From Bradyrhizobium manausense (GTDB lineage: Bacteria > Pseudomonadota > Alphaproteobacteria > Rhizobiales > Xanthobacteraceae), in NCBI RefSeq assembly GCF_018129685.1, contig NZ_JAFCLG010000013.1, positions 82,889 to 146,888 on the forward strand: a DNA stretch of 64,000 nt. Direction: 5' to 3'. The stretch's first letter is position 1, and each line of letters opens with the position of its first letter. This document shows, one piece after another, positions 17,747-26,702 of the stretch. A program made the position numbers and the translations under genes. Below the pieces are notes generated by a model that saw nothing but the letters and a program-made list of their open reading frames with translations, was not told the origin of the DNA and searched no databases.

Positions 17747-18013
17747 TTAAGACGACACTTCGGTCTTGTCCTTCCGGTTTACAAACCGGACGCCGATCCG
17801 CATCTCCTTCCGCCAGACCACCCGGCATCGGCGGCCGCCGCCTTCGAGCTCAAGGACAACGGAATCTGGAATTCCGATCGGCGACGCCACCTCCAGCGAG
17901 GCACCACTGTCCGAAAGGTTCCGCACGGTACAGCTAATGGCCCCTCCCCCGAAGGAGATCGTCGCGGCCTTCAGGACTTTGTGACGCGCCGCAGACCTGT
18001 TGTCGTCTTCCAT
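17747..18013 (-). CDS. PilZ-domain protein
   Basis: This 88-residue protein is a single PilZ-like domain: an N-terminal RSAARHKVLKAATISF, then CTVRNLSDSGASLEV, and a final strand GVRFV. The canonical c-di-GMP contacts are RxxxR and D/NxSxxG; the second is present as NLSDSG, the first is only approximate (RSAAR/RHKVLK). ATG at 18013 is chosen because it starts the conserved domain. It is the last gene of the cytochrome c/OpgC run, 46 bp after it. A close paralog lies at 39780-40034. Confidence 0.8.
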   Translation of the reverse strand: MEDDNRSAARHKVLKAATISFGGGAISCTVRNLSDSGASLEVASPIGIPDSVVLELEGGGRRCRVVWRKEMRIGVRFVNRKDKTEVSS

Positions 18014-18059
18014 CCAACATCCTCCACCTGTCTTCGGCCGACGATAGGCCGCTGTCGGC

Positions 18060-18680
18060 TCAGTGTTTGTGTTCACCCTTTTGCTCGGTTGGCATCGACA
18101 TCCCGGCCCCGGCCTTCTTGCCATTTTTTTCCGGCTTCTTGCCGTCCCCCTTGTCCATGGACTCCATCTCTTCGTCCGGAGGCGCCCTCGCGACCATGTC
18201 CTTGTAGTGCTCGGCGGATAGGCCGGGCAACTTGGTGACGAATGCGACGATGCTCCAGATGGTCGCATCGTCATGTCCGAGACCCCACGCCGGCATGCCG
18301 CTCATTTTCAACCCATGTTTGGTGACCCAGAACACGGTCTTGGGATCGAAACGCTGCTCGGAGAGGTTGGGTGGCTTCGGGTAGAGGCCGGGCCGGATTT
18401 CCGAATCCGATTGCTCGGGCGCAAGGTGGCAATTCACGCACATCGCCGCGTACTGTCCCGCTCCCTTCAGGACGAGTTGTTCGTCCTCAAGGTCGGGTAG
18501 CTCGATCCGGCCGGCACGTACCGCGATGGAGCGGTTGCGAACGGTTTCCATCACCTTTCGGGTGATTTCCCAATGCGGCGCGTCCGCGCCGACGTCGTAG
18601 AACCCGTAACCCACGTAGAACAGGATTCCCCCGAAGAGGACCAAGGCAGCAAGGACCGCCATACCCAATCGTCTTGTCAT
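18060..18680 (-). CDS. Membrane-anchored c-type cytochrome
   Basis: This 206-residue protein has an uncleaved N-terminal helix (residues 5-28), one haem-attachment site CVNCH at residues 81-85, and a likely distal Met in LKMSGMPAWG near residue 140. The C-terminus is a low-complexity tail rich in Lys, Glu, Met and His (GMSMPTEQKGEHKH). It overlaps the OpgC-like gene by 4 bp. A periplasmic electron carrier, perhaps accepting electrons from copper oxidation, is inferred from context. Confidence 0.88.
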   Translation of the reverse strand: MTRRLGMAVLAALVLFGGILFYVGYGFYDVGADAPHWEITRKVMETVRNRSIAVRAGRIELPDLEDEQLVLKGAGQYAAMCVNCHLAPEQSDSEIRPGLYPKPPNLSEQRFDPKTVFWVTKHGLKMSGMPAWGLGHDDATIWSIVAFVTKLPGLSAEHYKDMVARAPPDEEMESMDKGDGKKPEKNGKKAGAGMSMPTEQKGEHKH

Positions 18681-19900
18681 TTAGCGTCCACCTTTTTGGG
18701 CTGTCGGGGCTTCTCGCCGACGATCGTTGAGCCGGGTTCGTTTCGGAAGGACGGCGGCCGGTCCAGCGAACGGGACCAATCGCGGTACAACGCGACGCAG
18801 GTCATCAGCGTCAGGCCGGCCATGCTGACCAGGATCTGAGCGGAGAGCGCATCCGAGTACATTTCGAGGACGAAATGCCCGACGAACGACAGAAAGATGC
18901 CGACGCAGAACACTTCGAGGGACCGCTGGCCGCACGCGATCACGGGCCGCAGCACCGCCGAACGCAGCCCGCTCCAATCGGACGGAAGGAGACGGACCAC
19001 GACGACGGCGAGGGCGAGTAAGTGCAGCACCCGGTAGGGCGCGAGGTTCGTCTTGTCGTTAGGAACGAACCATTCGAGCACGACGGCGGGCATAAAACCC
19101 GTCCTCCCGACGCGGTCGGCGAGCGTCACGACCAACGCGAAGAGAAGGAAAGCGACGCTCGCAGCGAGGACGGCCCGGGACCGAGCCAGTACCATCATAG
19201 TCGCGCGACCGCCCAAGGCCGCCCACGCTCCCAGCGTGAACAAAAGCTGCCAGGCGAACGGATTGAAGTACCAGCCGCCGGAAGGATATGCCGCGAAATT
19301 CCAGCCGAACACGCGTGCCGCCAGGTAGATCGCGGTCGAGGCTGCCAACGCCGCATGCGGCCACCGCCTCATCACGATCAGCAGCGGCGGAAAACCGGCC
19401 ATGAGAACGATGTAAAGCGGAAGGACATCCAGGTTTAGCGGCTTGAACTTCAGAAGCAGTCCCTGCGTAAGCGTGGCGACGGGCTGCTCGATGAGGCCGG
19501 CGACATTGAATTCGTCGAGAAGGTGCGAATGGCCGTAGCGCTGCGCCACATAGCCGATCGCCGCGGCATAGAAGACGAACAGCAGGACGTGGGCAACATA
19601 AAGCTGCCAAACGCGCCGCATCAGCAGAGCCGTACCGGCAAGGATGCCCTGAACTATCAACTTTCTCGCATACACGAACGCGGCCGTGTACCCCGAGATG
19701 AAGACGAAGATGTCGGCGGCGTCGCTGAAACCGTAGTTTCTCGTCGTCAGCCATGCGACCGCGTTGTTGGGGATATGGTCAAGAAATATCGCCCAGTTCG
19801 CGAGACCGCGGAACAGGTCGAGACGGAGATCGCGCCCTTCGCGAGACGGCGCCGTGGGCCCCGTCATATGCGGCGGTCGGAAATTCGCGAGAACGTTCAT
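18677..19900 (-). CDS. opgC: OpgC-family membrane acyltransferase-like protein
   Basis: This 407-residue protein has about ten membrane helices. The N-terminus DLRLDLFRGLANWAIFLDHI followed by GFSDAADIFVFISGYTAAFV matches OpgC, which adds succinyl groups to periplasmic glucans. It is coupled by 4-bp overlaps to a DUF305 gene upstream and a cytochrome c gene downstream. Its presence in a copper operon is recurrent in rhizobia; the reason is unclear, but an added negative charge on periplasmic glucans could bind metal (inference). Confidence 0.85.
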   Translation of the reverse strand: MNVLANFRPPHMTGPTAPSREGRDLRLDLFRGLANWAIFLDHIPNNAVAWLTTRNYGFSDAADIFVFISGYTAAFVYARKLIVQGILAGTALLMRRVWQLYVAHVLLFVFYAAAIGYVAQRYGHSHLLDEFNVAGLIEQPVATLTQGLLLKFKPLNLDVLPLYIVLMAGFPPLLIVMRRWPHAALAASTAIYLAARVFGWNFAAYPSGGWYFNPFAWQLLFTLGAWAALGGRATMMVLARSRAVLAASVAFLLFALVVTLADRVGRTGFMPAVVLEWFVPNDKTNLAPYRVLHLLALAVVVVRLLPSDWSGLRSAVLRPVIACGQRSLEVFCVGIFLSFVGHFVLEMYSDALSAQILVSMAGLTLMTCVALYRDWSRSLDRPPSFRNEPGSTIVGEKPRQPKKVDAK

Positions 19901-20388
19901 TTCGCCGGTCGGGCCGGCAGGTCGGGCGCGTTCGACGACGGAGGATTTGCGGAGAGTTCGGAGATCAACTGCTTCATCTCCGCAATCTCCTTCACCTGCG
20001 CCTCGATGATGCCGTCGGCCAGCTTGCGGACGCGCGGATCGCGGATGTGGGCTCGCTCGCTGGTCATGATCGCGATCGAGTGATGCGGGATCATCGCCCT
20101 CATGTAGGCGACGTCGCCGACTGTCTGCTGGCTACGGACGAGCCACAGCGCCACGCCGAACACTACGACACTGCCGAGTACGATCCCGATGTTCGCCTGC
20201 CGGTTCTTGTACATCATCCACATGAAGCCGATCATGATGACTGCCATGGTAGCGCCCATCACCAGCGCCATCCACATCCGTGTCTGGCTGAAGAGCACGT
20301 GGTCGAGCGCATAGACGTTCAGATACATCAGAGCGAACATCACGACCGTCGAGGTCGCGATCATTGCGGCGAAGCGGGTATAGGCCAT
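19897..20388 (-). CDS. Membrane-anchored DUF305 protein
   Basis: This 163-residue protein has three hydrophobic helices in the first 90 residues (for example AMIATSTVVMFALMYLNVYA), then a DUF305 segment with AMIPHHSIAIMTS and later KQLISEL. The His pair in MxxHHxxAI is the family hallmark and a likely copper ligand. ATG at 20388 is the natural start; it directly precedes the first helix. Its stop overlaps opgC, and it lies 68 bp from the Csp-like gene upstream. A role in periplasmic copper handling is inferred. Confidence 0.85.
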   Translation of the reverse strand: MAYTRFAAMIATSTVVMFALMYLNVYALDHVLFSQTRMWMALVMGATMAVIMIGFMWMMYKNRQANIGIVLGSVVVFGVALWLVRSQQTVGDVAYMRAMIPHHSIAIMTSERAHIRDPRVRKLADGIIEAQVKEIAEMKQLISELSANPPSSNAPDLPARPAK

Positions 20389-20456
20389 CGTTCGTATTTC
20401 CTTTCCATCGCGAGGTTGAGGAGCCGAAAGGGCCGGCTCGTCGCCGGCCCCCGGCT

Positions 20457-20786
20457 TCAGGCCGCCATCGCCTTGCAGCTCTCGGCGCATCTCTTGCAGG
20501 CCACGACGCAGTCGTCCATTCCGCCGACGCGCTCGCAATCCTTGGCGCATTCCGCGCAGATCTCCGCGCATTCGCGGCAGACATGCTTGTGATGTGGACT
20601 GCCCAGCAGCATGAAATGGGCGGCAGTCCGGCATATCTCGGCGCAAGCCATCATCAGCCTGATGTGCTCTGGCTCGACGTGCTTTCCGCCGGTCTCCAGG
20701 CAATGCGTCATGGCCATCCCGAGACAGGTTCGGTAGCACTGCAGACATTCGTCGATGCACGTCTTCGTATCCTTACTCACCGTCAT
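20457..20786 (-). CDS. Csp-like four-helix-bundle copper-storage protein
   Basis: This 109-residue protein contains 16 cysteines, many as CxxxC along amphipathic helices (CIDECLQCYRTC, CRECAEICAECAKDC, CKRCAESC). This matches the DUF326/Csp family, whose Cys-lined four-helix bundle stores many Cu(I) ions. No signal peptide follows the ATG at 20786, which has AAGGAG 4-5 bases upstream, so it resembles the cytosolic Csp3 type. It lies just downstream of the DUF4396-oxidase gene. Confidence 0.9.
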   Translation of the reverse strand: MTVSKDTKTCIDECLQCYRTCLGMAMTHCLETGGKHVEPEHIRLMMACAEICRTAAHFMLLGSPHHKHVCRECAEICAECAKDCERVGGMDDCVVACKRCAESCKAMAA

Positions 20787-20811
20787 CGCGCTCTCCTTTG
20801 TTTTCCCGCCC

Positions 20812-22737
20812 TCATTGCACATTCAGGACCAGCATGAGGCCGCCGCCGCCGTGCTGCTCCACGTTGTTGTTGGCCGTGTGGTGCGGGATGTGGCAGTGCA
20901 CCAGCCATTTGCCCGCCTTCCGCGCCGTCCAGACCACGTCGTAGCGCTGGCCGGGACCGACGTTGACCGTATCCGCCTGGTATCGCGCGGTGTCTTTAAG
21001 GTTCACGCCGTCCAGGGCGACCACTTCGAACGGCCCGCCGTGCACGTGCATGGGATGCACGAAGTTGTTGTTCGTGCCGATGAAGCGAAGTTTGATGGTC
21101 TGTCCGACCTTCATGGCGACCGTGTCGGTCGAGGGGTATGCCTTGCCGTTGATCGTGAAGTAGTTCGGAAGCGCTCCTTCCATCAGCATCGCCGGATAGG
21201 TCAGCCATTCGCGTTTGAGCCATTCCTGTAGCTGGATCGTGTAATCGAGGTCGACCTTCACCTCGGCGGACGGATCCTTCGGTGTGATCAGCAGCGCCCC
21301 GTAGAGCCCGAGCGCCTGCTGGCGGTCCGGATGATCGTGGCTGTGGTAAAAGTACGTGCCGCTCTGGCCCACGTCGAATTCGTAGGTGTAGGAGCCGCCC
21401 GGTGGCACGGGGTCTTGGGTGACGTTGGCCGGTCCGTCCATCTCGTTCGGCACGATCAGTCCGTGCCAGTGAACGGTGGTGCTCTCCGGAAGCGCATTAC
21501 GGAAGTTGATGCGGACGTGATCTCCCTCCGTCACCTGCAGCCGCGGTCCCGGGACCTGACGGTTATAGGCGTAGGCCTCGACCGCCACGTCCGGGAGGAT
21601 GTTCCAGCGGATGATCTCGGCCTTGATGTCGAAGACCTTGACCCCGTTCTCGATGCGCGGCGCAAGGACCTTGTCGCCCCTCGCGTCGGGCGCCGCCACG
21701 TAGGCGACCTGCCGCGGCTTCACGGCGGCCATGTCCTTCATCGCCTCGCCGGGCAGGTCGAAGGTGTTGATCATCCCCGGCGGCATGATGGAGCCGTCGA
21801 CGTCGCGGGCGCTGAGACCGAGATTGACGGAAAACCCCGGCAGCACCATTCCGGAGATCAGGAGGAACGACGTCACGCCGGCGAGCGCCGCCAACTGTGG
21901 CGTCGTCGCGTCGCCACCCATCTGATGGCCCCCGCCACGGGACTTTTCGCGTTCGCCCGGCTTTTTCGCTTTCTGTTCCCCATGTCCCTCCATGCGACTC
22001 ATCTGCCCATCCGACATCTGACCCATTTCGGACTTCATTCCGGACATGTCGTGTTGTTGGCCGGGCGCCTCCGGCCGTTCGGTCATCAGGCCGTGCTTGA
22101 TCTTCTTCTTCACCATCCAGACGTTGAACGGATAGGCGGTCGTGAATCCGACCATGACGCCAAGAGACATCACGCCCCAGAAGACGAATTCGAGCGGATC
22201 CATGGCGCGCATGTCGCGGCCCATCATCAGCAGGCTCATCGTCGGCGCCATTCCCGCCATCATCGCGTTCATGCTGATGAATTCCGGCATGAAGCTCTTG
22301 CGGACGTTCTCCCAATAGGTGCCGCCCATCATCTTCTTCATGAAGAGGGACTGGAAAATGAAGAGACCGAACGAGAAACCGGCGATGTATTCGACGATTA
22401 GGTCGATCCACATCGGAAGACCCAGGAGTGCCGTCACGGTCGCCGCCAGAATGATGCCTGTGGCATCCCCCGCAACGCAATGAATAGTGCTTCCGACACC
22501 CTGCTTCCAGAGCGGCGACGTGAAGTGCTCATGCTCCCCTGGACGGGGCTCCTTGTCCGCGAGCACGTAGAGCAGCAATCCGAACGGGCCCATGTAGAGC
22601 GTGACCAAGATGAAACCCCACTTCATCACCGTCGGCTCGGGATTGCCGTTGAACTGGTCGAACGCGACGTAGGCCGTAGAGCCCGCCGCGAGGACGAACC
22701 ATGCGATCAGAAAATAATCGTAGGGAAGTGCGATCAT
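20812..22737 (-). CDS. DUF4396-multicopper oxidase fusion
   Basis: This 641-residue protein joins two parts. Residues 1-200 are a DUF4396-like membrane domain with several helices (YFLIAWFVLAAGSTAYVAF, TLYMGPFGLLLYVLAD) and a Met-rich segment (MNAMMAGMAPTMSLLMMGRD). A linker rich in Met, His and Lys and another helix lead into a two-domain multicopper oxidase with TVHWHGLIVP, YFYHSHDHP, HPMHVHGGPF and the C-terminal VHCHIPHHTANN. ATG at 22737 starts the DUF4396 part. The oxidase would face the periplasm and oxidise Cu(I). Normally the two domains are separate proteins. Confidence 0.85.
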   Translation of the reverse strand: MIALPYDYFLIAWFVLAAGSTAYVAFDQFNGNPEPTVMKWGFILVTLYMGPFGLLLYVLADKEPRPGEHEHFTSPLWKQGVGSTIHCVAGDATGIILAATVTALLGLPMWIDLIVEYIAGFSFGLFIFQSLFMKKMMGGTYWENVRKSFMPEFISMNAMMAGMAPTMSLLMMGRDMRAMDPLEFVFWGVMSLGVMVGFTTAYPFNVWMVKKKIKHGLMTERPEAPGQQHDMSGMKSEMGQMSDGQMSRMEGHGEQKAKKPGEREKSRGGGHQMGGDATTPQLAALAGVTSFLLISGMVLPGFSVNLGLSARDVDGSIMPPGMINTFDLPGEAMKDMAAVKPRQVAYVAAPDARGDKVLAPRIENGVKVFDIKAEIIRWNILPDVAVEAYAYNRQVPGPRLQVTEGDHVRINFRNALPESTTVHWHGLIVPNEMDGPANVTQDPVPPGGSYTYEFDVGQSGTYFYHSHDHPDRQQALGLYGALLITPKDPSAEVKVDLDYTIQLQEWLKREWLTYPAMLMEGALPNYFTINGKAYPSTDTVAMKVGQTIKLRFIGTNNNFVHPMHVHGGPFEVVALDGVNLKDTARYQADTVNVGPGQRYDVVWTARKAGKWLVHCHIPHHTANNNVEQHGGGGLMLVLNVQ

Positions 22738-22766
22738 GGAGTCCTCGCGGTCAGGTGTTAGGCAAT

Positions 22767-23096
22767 TCAGCCGCCGTGCTTGCCGATCCAGTCCTTGAGC
22801 ATGGTCTGCTCTTTCGTCTGATCCTTGACCGCCTTCTCGGCCATTTCGCGGATCATCGGATCTTTGGTCTCCTTCAGCACCGTCTGCGACATCTCGATCG
22901 CGCCCTGATGGTGAGCGACCATCATCTTCGCCCACGCCTTCGTAGGGTCGGGATCCATTCCCTTCTTCATGTCGGCATTCATTTTTTCCATCGACTTCGT
23001 GTAGGCCGGACCGGCGTCGTCGGCGTACGAAGGCATCGATAGCGCAAACAGCACCGCGACAGACGCGGCCGAAATCTTCAGGATGTTCCGTGTCAT
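22767..23096 (-). CDS. Periplasmic DUF305 protein
   Basis: This 109-residue protein has a cleavable signal peptide (NILKISAASVAVLFALSMPS, cleaved near SYA-D) and a DUF305 domain with WAKMMVAHHQGAIEMSQTVL and the closing DWIGKH. ATG 23096 is preferred over the ATG 12 bases upstream because GGAG lies 6 bases before it. It is first in the minus-strand run that continues with the oxidase fusion and Csp-like protein. The interval 23097-23405 upstream (about 310 bp) holds no gene I can support. Confidence 0.87.
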   Translation of the reverse strand: MTRNILKISAASVAVLFALSMPSYADDAGPAYTKSMEKMNADMKKGMDPDPTKAWAKMMVAHHQGAIEMSQTVLKETKDPMIREMAEKAVKDQTKEQTMLKDWIGKHGG

Positions 23097-23405
23097 CTCA
23101 TTCTCCATTGTTTGAAAACACATTCGCAAACGGCCGGCACAAATTGTTGTTCCGCGGATGTGGCGACGACATTTCCGGCTTTGGCGACGAGCGTTTGCAC
23201 AAGCGCGAGCACGCGCTGTCGACAGGACCTCGCCGGACTGAGCATCTTCTAAAAAACCGGGTTCATGGCCGACGTGCGCGGCAGACCTCCTGCAATTTCA
23301 GGCAACGGCATGTCGCCGCGGCGGGCGGAAAAGCACTCTCCGGACAGCCTGGGTATTTGCTAAGCCTGTCGTGCTGCGGCGGCGATGCGCGCTGGCTCGA
23401 ACCGA

Positions 23406-24373
23406 TCATCGGTACCTCCACGTCGCAGCGAGCAGTCGCTCTTCCCACAATGCGCTGGAGGTAGCGAAGACATTGTAGCCGACCCACGGATGCCTCTTAA
23501 TCGAATCCAGCCGCTTGATTCCGTCGAGACGGTTGAACCGGCACGCCCTGGGATCGAACACAAATACTCTGAGCGACATCTCTTCGAGGAGGTGACGCGT
23601 GATGCCATGCGTCGTGTCGGATCCGTGCTCCTCGCAGATGACCACGCAATCGTTCCGCGCCGGTCAGCGCTTCGATTTCCACGCCTTCCACATCGAGCTT
23701 GACCACCACCGGAAGCGATGCATCGACGAGCCCGCCCGCAACCAGGCTGTCCAGCGAAACGACAGGTACGGCGTCCGGCTCGTTTTCGGTCAGCCTGAGG
23801 GTCTCCAAGGCTTCATGCCTTGCGCCCGTGATCCTCACAAAACCGGCCGCCTGTCCACCGACCGCGGCGTTGAGCCATCGGAAACGGTCGCCGTTCAGGA
23901 GCGCGTTCGCGCCAAGCCGTTTCGCGTTTTCCGGAGACGATTCGATGGCGAGCGTGGGCTGCCTGCCGAAAGGCCGGCTGGACGCCAGCACGGACCAGTA
24001 ACCGAAGTTCGCCCCGCAGTCGACGAAGGAGTACCTGAGGTCTGCCGCGCACCTTAAGAAGGCTTCGATCTCCTCTTCATGATCGTATCTCGGATTAAGC
24101 ATTCTGCTCCCCGTCGCAGAACGGGATGGCGAAGTCGGCATCCTCGTTCAACCGGACGATGATGTCGCGATCGGCAACGACAGTCGCGACCGCCTTGCAA
24201 CCGTGCCTGTAGCCGCGATGTCCGTAAGGTCGCGTGATGACGGATCCGGCCTGAAGGGCCAGCACCGCAATGCGGTCGATCACGCCGGCGCCGCTCAGCC
24301 TTCCGCTCTTGCGATCGAAAGCGAGCGGTCGTTCGGACGCAACTCCGTCAGCCTGGCGCAACGATGCCTCCAT
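23406..24373 (-). pseudogene. FkbM-family methyltransferase, two frameshifts
   Basis: Three consecutive frames together make one FkbM-type protein. Frame one (24373 down to about 24112) ends DIIVRLNEDADFAIPFCDG. Frame two carries RMLNPRYDHEEEIEAFL, the SAM-binding SFVDCGANFGYWSVL and VVVKLDVEGVEIEAL. Frame three (about 23655-23406) begins NDCVVICEEHG and ends ATWRYR. The shifts lie near 24112 and 23650. The family methylates O-linked sugars or similar small acceptors. As read, the gene cannot make a full protein; sequencing error at two places is the alternative. Confidence 0.75.
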
Positions 24374-24449
24374 GCGTTTCCCTCCAAGATCCGCTTCTCG
24401 ACCCGGTGCCGCCGGCTCACGCAGCGCGGCGGCACCGGCCGTTCCGGGG

Positions 24450-24752
24450 TTACTTACGCTTCTGAATCTTCGTGATCGTGATGCCGGCGGTAGCCCGCTC
24501 TGCTTCGAACTGGACCTTGTCGCCGACCTTGACCTGCTTGAGCATCCCCGGGTCCTGCACCCGGAAGACCATGGTCATGCCGTCTTCGTCCATATCGAGG
24601 TTCTTGATGGGGCCGTGCTTCAACGTGATCTTGCCGGCGGTCTCGTCGATCTTCTTCACCTCGCCGTTGACCATTGCGTTCTGGGCGAACGCCGCGGTCG
24701 AAATTGTCGCTAGAACGACGGCGAAAACCGCTGCTGGAAGTTTGTTCTTCAT
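24450..24752 (-). CDS. cusF: CusF-like periplasmic copper-binding protein
   Basis: This 100-residue protein has a signal peptide (LPAAVFAVVLATISTAAFAQ) and a CusF-type OB-fold: VNGEVKKIDETAGKITLKHG, then PIKNLDMDEDGMTMVFRVQD with His-Met-Met type ligands (H46 region, M54, M59-M61) and KVGDKVQFEAERA. CusF binds Cu(I) or Ag(I) and hands it to CusB. It closes the cupredoxin/multicopper oxidase operon, 25 bp after the cupredoxin gene. Confidence 0.9.
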   Translation of the reverse strand: MKNKLPAAVFAVVLATISTAAFAQNAMVNGEVKKIDETAGKITLKHGPIKNLDMDEDGMTMVFRVQDPGMLKQVKVGDKVQFEAERATAGITITKIQKRK

Positions 24753-24777
24753 GATGTTTTCCTTGGCTTTGTCGGGA

Positions 24778-25275
24778 TCACTTGACGACGATCGTGCCGA
24801 CCATGCCGGCTTCGCGATGACCCGGGATTAGGCACGAATATTCGAACTCTCCGGGCTTGCTGAACTTCCAGACGATCTCGTCGGTCTTCTTGGGGGCAAG
24901 CCGCTTGCCGTTCGGGTCGTCGTGCTCCATGTCCGGATTCTTCTTCATGGCCTCCGCATGCTTGAGATTCTCGGCGGTCGTCGCCAGGATGAATTCATGG
25001 TCGAGTTCGCCGTTGTTGCGGAGCACGAACTTGACCTGCTCGCCCGTCTTGATCTCCAGTTTTGCGGGCATGAACATCATCTTCCCGTCCATCTCGCCCA
25101 TGGTCACCTGGACGATCCGGGCGGGCTTCTTGGCATCGCCGGGCTCGCCGGCGGAGAACGTCTCGTCGTGGCTGTGGCTGTGGCCGGTCGGACCCTCGCC
25201 CGCCCAAACGGCGGTACCGCCTGCGAGCAGCAACCCCGCGATTGCCGAAACGACGGCTTGATTGATGGTCTTCAT
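24778..25275 (-). CDS. Periplasmic cupredoxin (CopI-like)
   Basis: This 165-residue protein has a signal peptide ending near VWA-G and a His-rich stretch (GHSHSHDE) after it. The plastocyanin-like domain shows a type-1 copper set: His in ELDHEFIL, and Cys-His-Met in YSCLIPGHREAGMVG near the C-terminus. Proteins of this type (CopI) protect periplasm against copper in purple bacteria. It lies between the multicopper oxidase and cusF-like genes on the same strand. Confidence 0.88.
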   Translation of the reverse strand: MKTINQAVVSAIAGLLLAGGTAVWAGEGPTGHSHSHDETFSAGEPGDAKKPARIVQVTMGEMDGKMMFMPAKLEIKTGEQVKFVLRNNGELDHEFILATTAENLKHAEAMKKNPDMEHDDPNGKRLAPKKTDEIVWKFSKPGEFEYSCLIPGHREAGMVGTIVVK

Positions 25276-25318
25276 TAGTCTTCTCCTGTCTGATGTTTAG
25301 TTCGAAAAGGCGTCCGGA

Positions 25319-26692
25319 TCACATGCCCTTCATGCCTTTCATTCCTTTCATGCCCTTCATTTGCGTCGTCCCGCCTTCCTCCTTGCCGCCGTTCTGGCGG
25401 GGAGCCGCTGAGGCGGGCGCATCGACTTCGTATGCGACCGTGCCTTGCGGATTTTTGTAGGGGCCCGGGTCCTTGTAATCGTCGCGGGCCATTCCTTCCC
25501 GGATCTTCATGACGGAGAACATGCCGCCCATTTCGATGGGGCCGAACTGGCCGGAGCCCGACATCATCATCAGCGTGTTGTCCGGCATCGGCATCTCCAT
25601 CTCGCCCATGGCCATTCCGGTCGAACCCATCACCATCGCTTCGGGCGCGAGCTTGCCGACAGCCTTGGCGAGATCCTTCTTCGACACACCGATCATGTTG
25701 CGCATGTCGTGCCCCATCGAGTTCATGGTGTGGTGCGACTTGTGGCAGTGGAACGCCCAGTCGCCGGGATTGTCCGCGAGCACGTCGAAGGCGCGGACCG
25801 CTCCGACGGGCACGTCGGTCGTCGTCTCCGGCAACTGCGCGCTTTCTGGCACCCAGCCTCCGTCTGTGCAGGTCACCGCGAAGCTGTGCCCGTGCAGATG
25901 GATCGGGTGGTTGGTCATCGTGAGATTTCCGATGCGCACGCGCACCTTGTCTCCCAGGCGGACGGGCAGCGGATCGATGCCGGGAAACACGCGGCTGTTC
26001 CACGTCCACATGTTGAAGTCGGTCATCTCGTTGACCTTCGGCAGGTAGGTGCCGGGGTCGATCAGGTACGTGCTCATGATGAAAACGAAGTCGCGGTCGA
26101 CGGGCCGGAAGGTCTGGTCCCGGGGGTGGACAATGAACATGCCCATCATGCCCATCGCCATCTGCACCATCTCGTCCGAGTGCGGGTGGTACATGAACGT
26201 CCCGCTCGTCTTGATCTGGAATTCGTAGACGAAGGTCTTGCCGGGTTTGATGTGAGGCTGGTTGAGGCCGCCCACCCCGTCCATGCCGTTCGGTACGATC
26301 ATGCCGTGCCAGTGCACGGTGGTATGCTCGGGCAGCTTGTTGGTGACGAAGATCCGGACCTTGTCGCCTTCGACCGCCTCGATGGTCGGACCGGGCGATT
26401 GCCCGTTGTATCCCCACAAGTAGGCCTTCATGCCCTCAGCGAACTCGCGCACGACCGGTTCGGCGACGAGATGGAATTCCTTCCAGTCCCCGTTCATCCG
26501 CCACGGCAGCGACCATCCGTTCAACGTCACGACCGGCCGATAGTCCGGACCGGACGTCGGATGCAGCGGCGGCTGCATTACCGCCTTTTCCATGAAGGGC
26601 GCTTCCGGAATGTTGGCCGCCTGCACCCGGCCGCTCACTGCGCTCGCGCTTATCAGCGCGGCCGTTCCGATGAATCCTCTACGCGATAGCAT
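25319..26692 (-). CDS. Copper-resistance multicopper oxidase (CopA/laccase type)
   Basis: This 457-residue oxidase has a Tat-like leader (SRRGFIGTAALISASAVSG). The four copper-binding segments are visible: TTVHWHGMIVPNGMDG, FMYHPHSDEMVQMAMG, HPIHLHGHSF and WAFHCHKSHHTMNSMGHDM. The C-terminal region is rich in Met and ends in a tandem MKGMKGM repeat, a probable extra Cu(I)-binding tail. AAGGAG lies 6 bases before ATG. It would oxidise Cu(I) to Cu(II) in the periplasm. It is followed by cupredoxin and cusF-like genes and preceded after 10 bp by a TolC-family gene. Confidence 0.92.
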   Translation of the reverse strand: MLSRRGFIGTAALISASAVSGRVQAANIPEAPFMEKAVMQPPLHPTSGPDYRPVVTLNGWSLPWRMNGDWKEFHLVAEPVVREFAEGMKAYLWGYNGQSPGPTIEAVEGDKVRIFVTNKLPEHTTVHWHGMIVPNGMDGVGGLNQPHIKPGKTFVYEFQIKTSGTFMYHPHSDEMVQMAMGMMGMFIVHPRDQTFRPVDRDFVFIMSTYLIDPGTYLPKVNEMTDFNMWTWNSRVFPGIDPLPVRLGDKVRVRIGNLTMTNHPIHLHGHSFAVTCTDGGWVPESAQLPETTTDVPVGAVRAFDVLADNPGDWAFHCHKSHHTMNSMGHDMRNMIGVSKKDLAKAVGKLAPEAMVMGSTGMAMGEMEMPMPDNTLMMMSGSGQFGPIEMGGMFSVMKIREGMARDDYKDPGPYKNPQGTVAYEVDAPASAAPRQNGGKEEGGTTQMKGMKGMKGMKGM

Positions 26693-26702
26693 GCTTGTCT
26701 CC

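Noticed and set aside
22737..22935. N-terminal extension of the oxidase fusion
   Set aside because: The added 66 residues are an out-of-frame copy of the DUF305 gene region; the membrane domain begins at 22737.
25275..26417. 380-codon frame opposite in phase to the multicopper oxidase
   Set aside because: It overlaps the oxidase on the same strand, is His/Arg-rich and shows no motif, while the oxidase frame has all copper sites.
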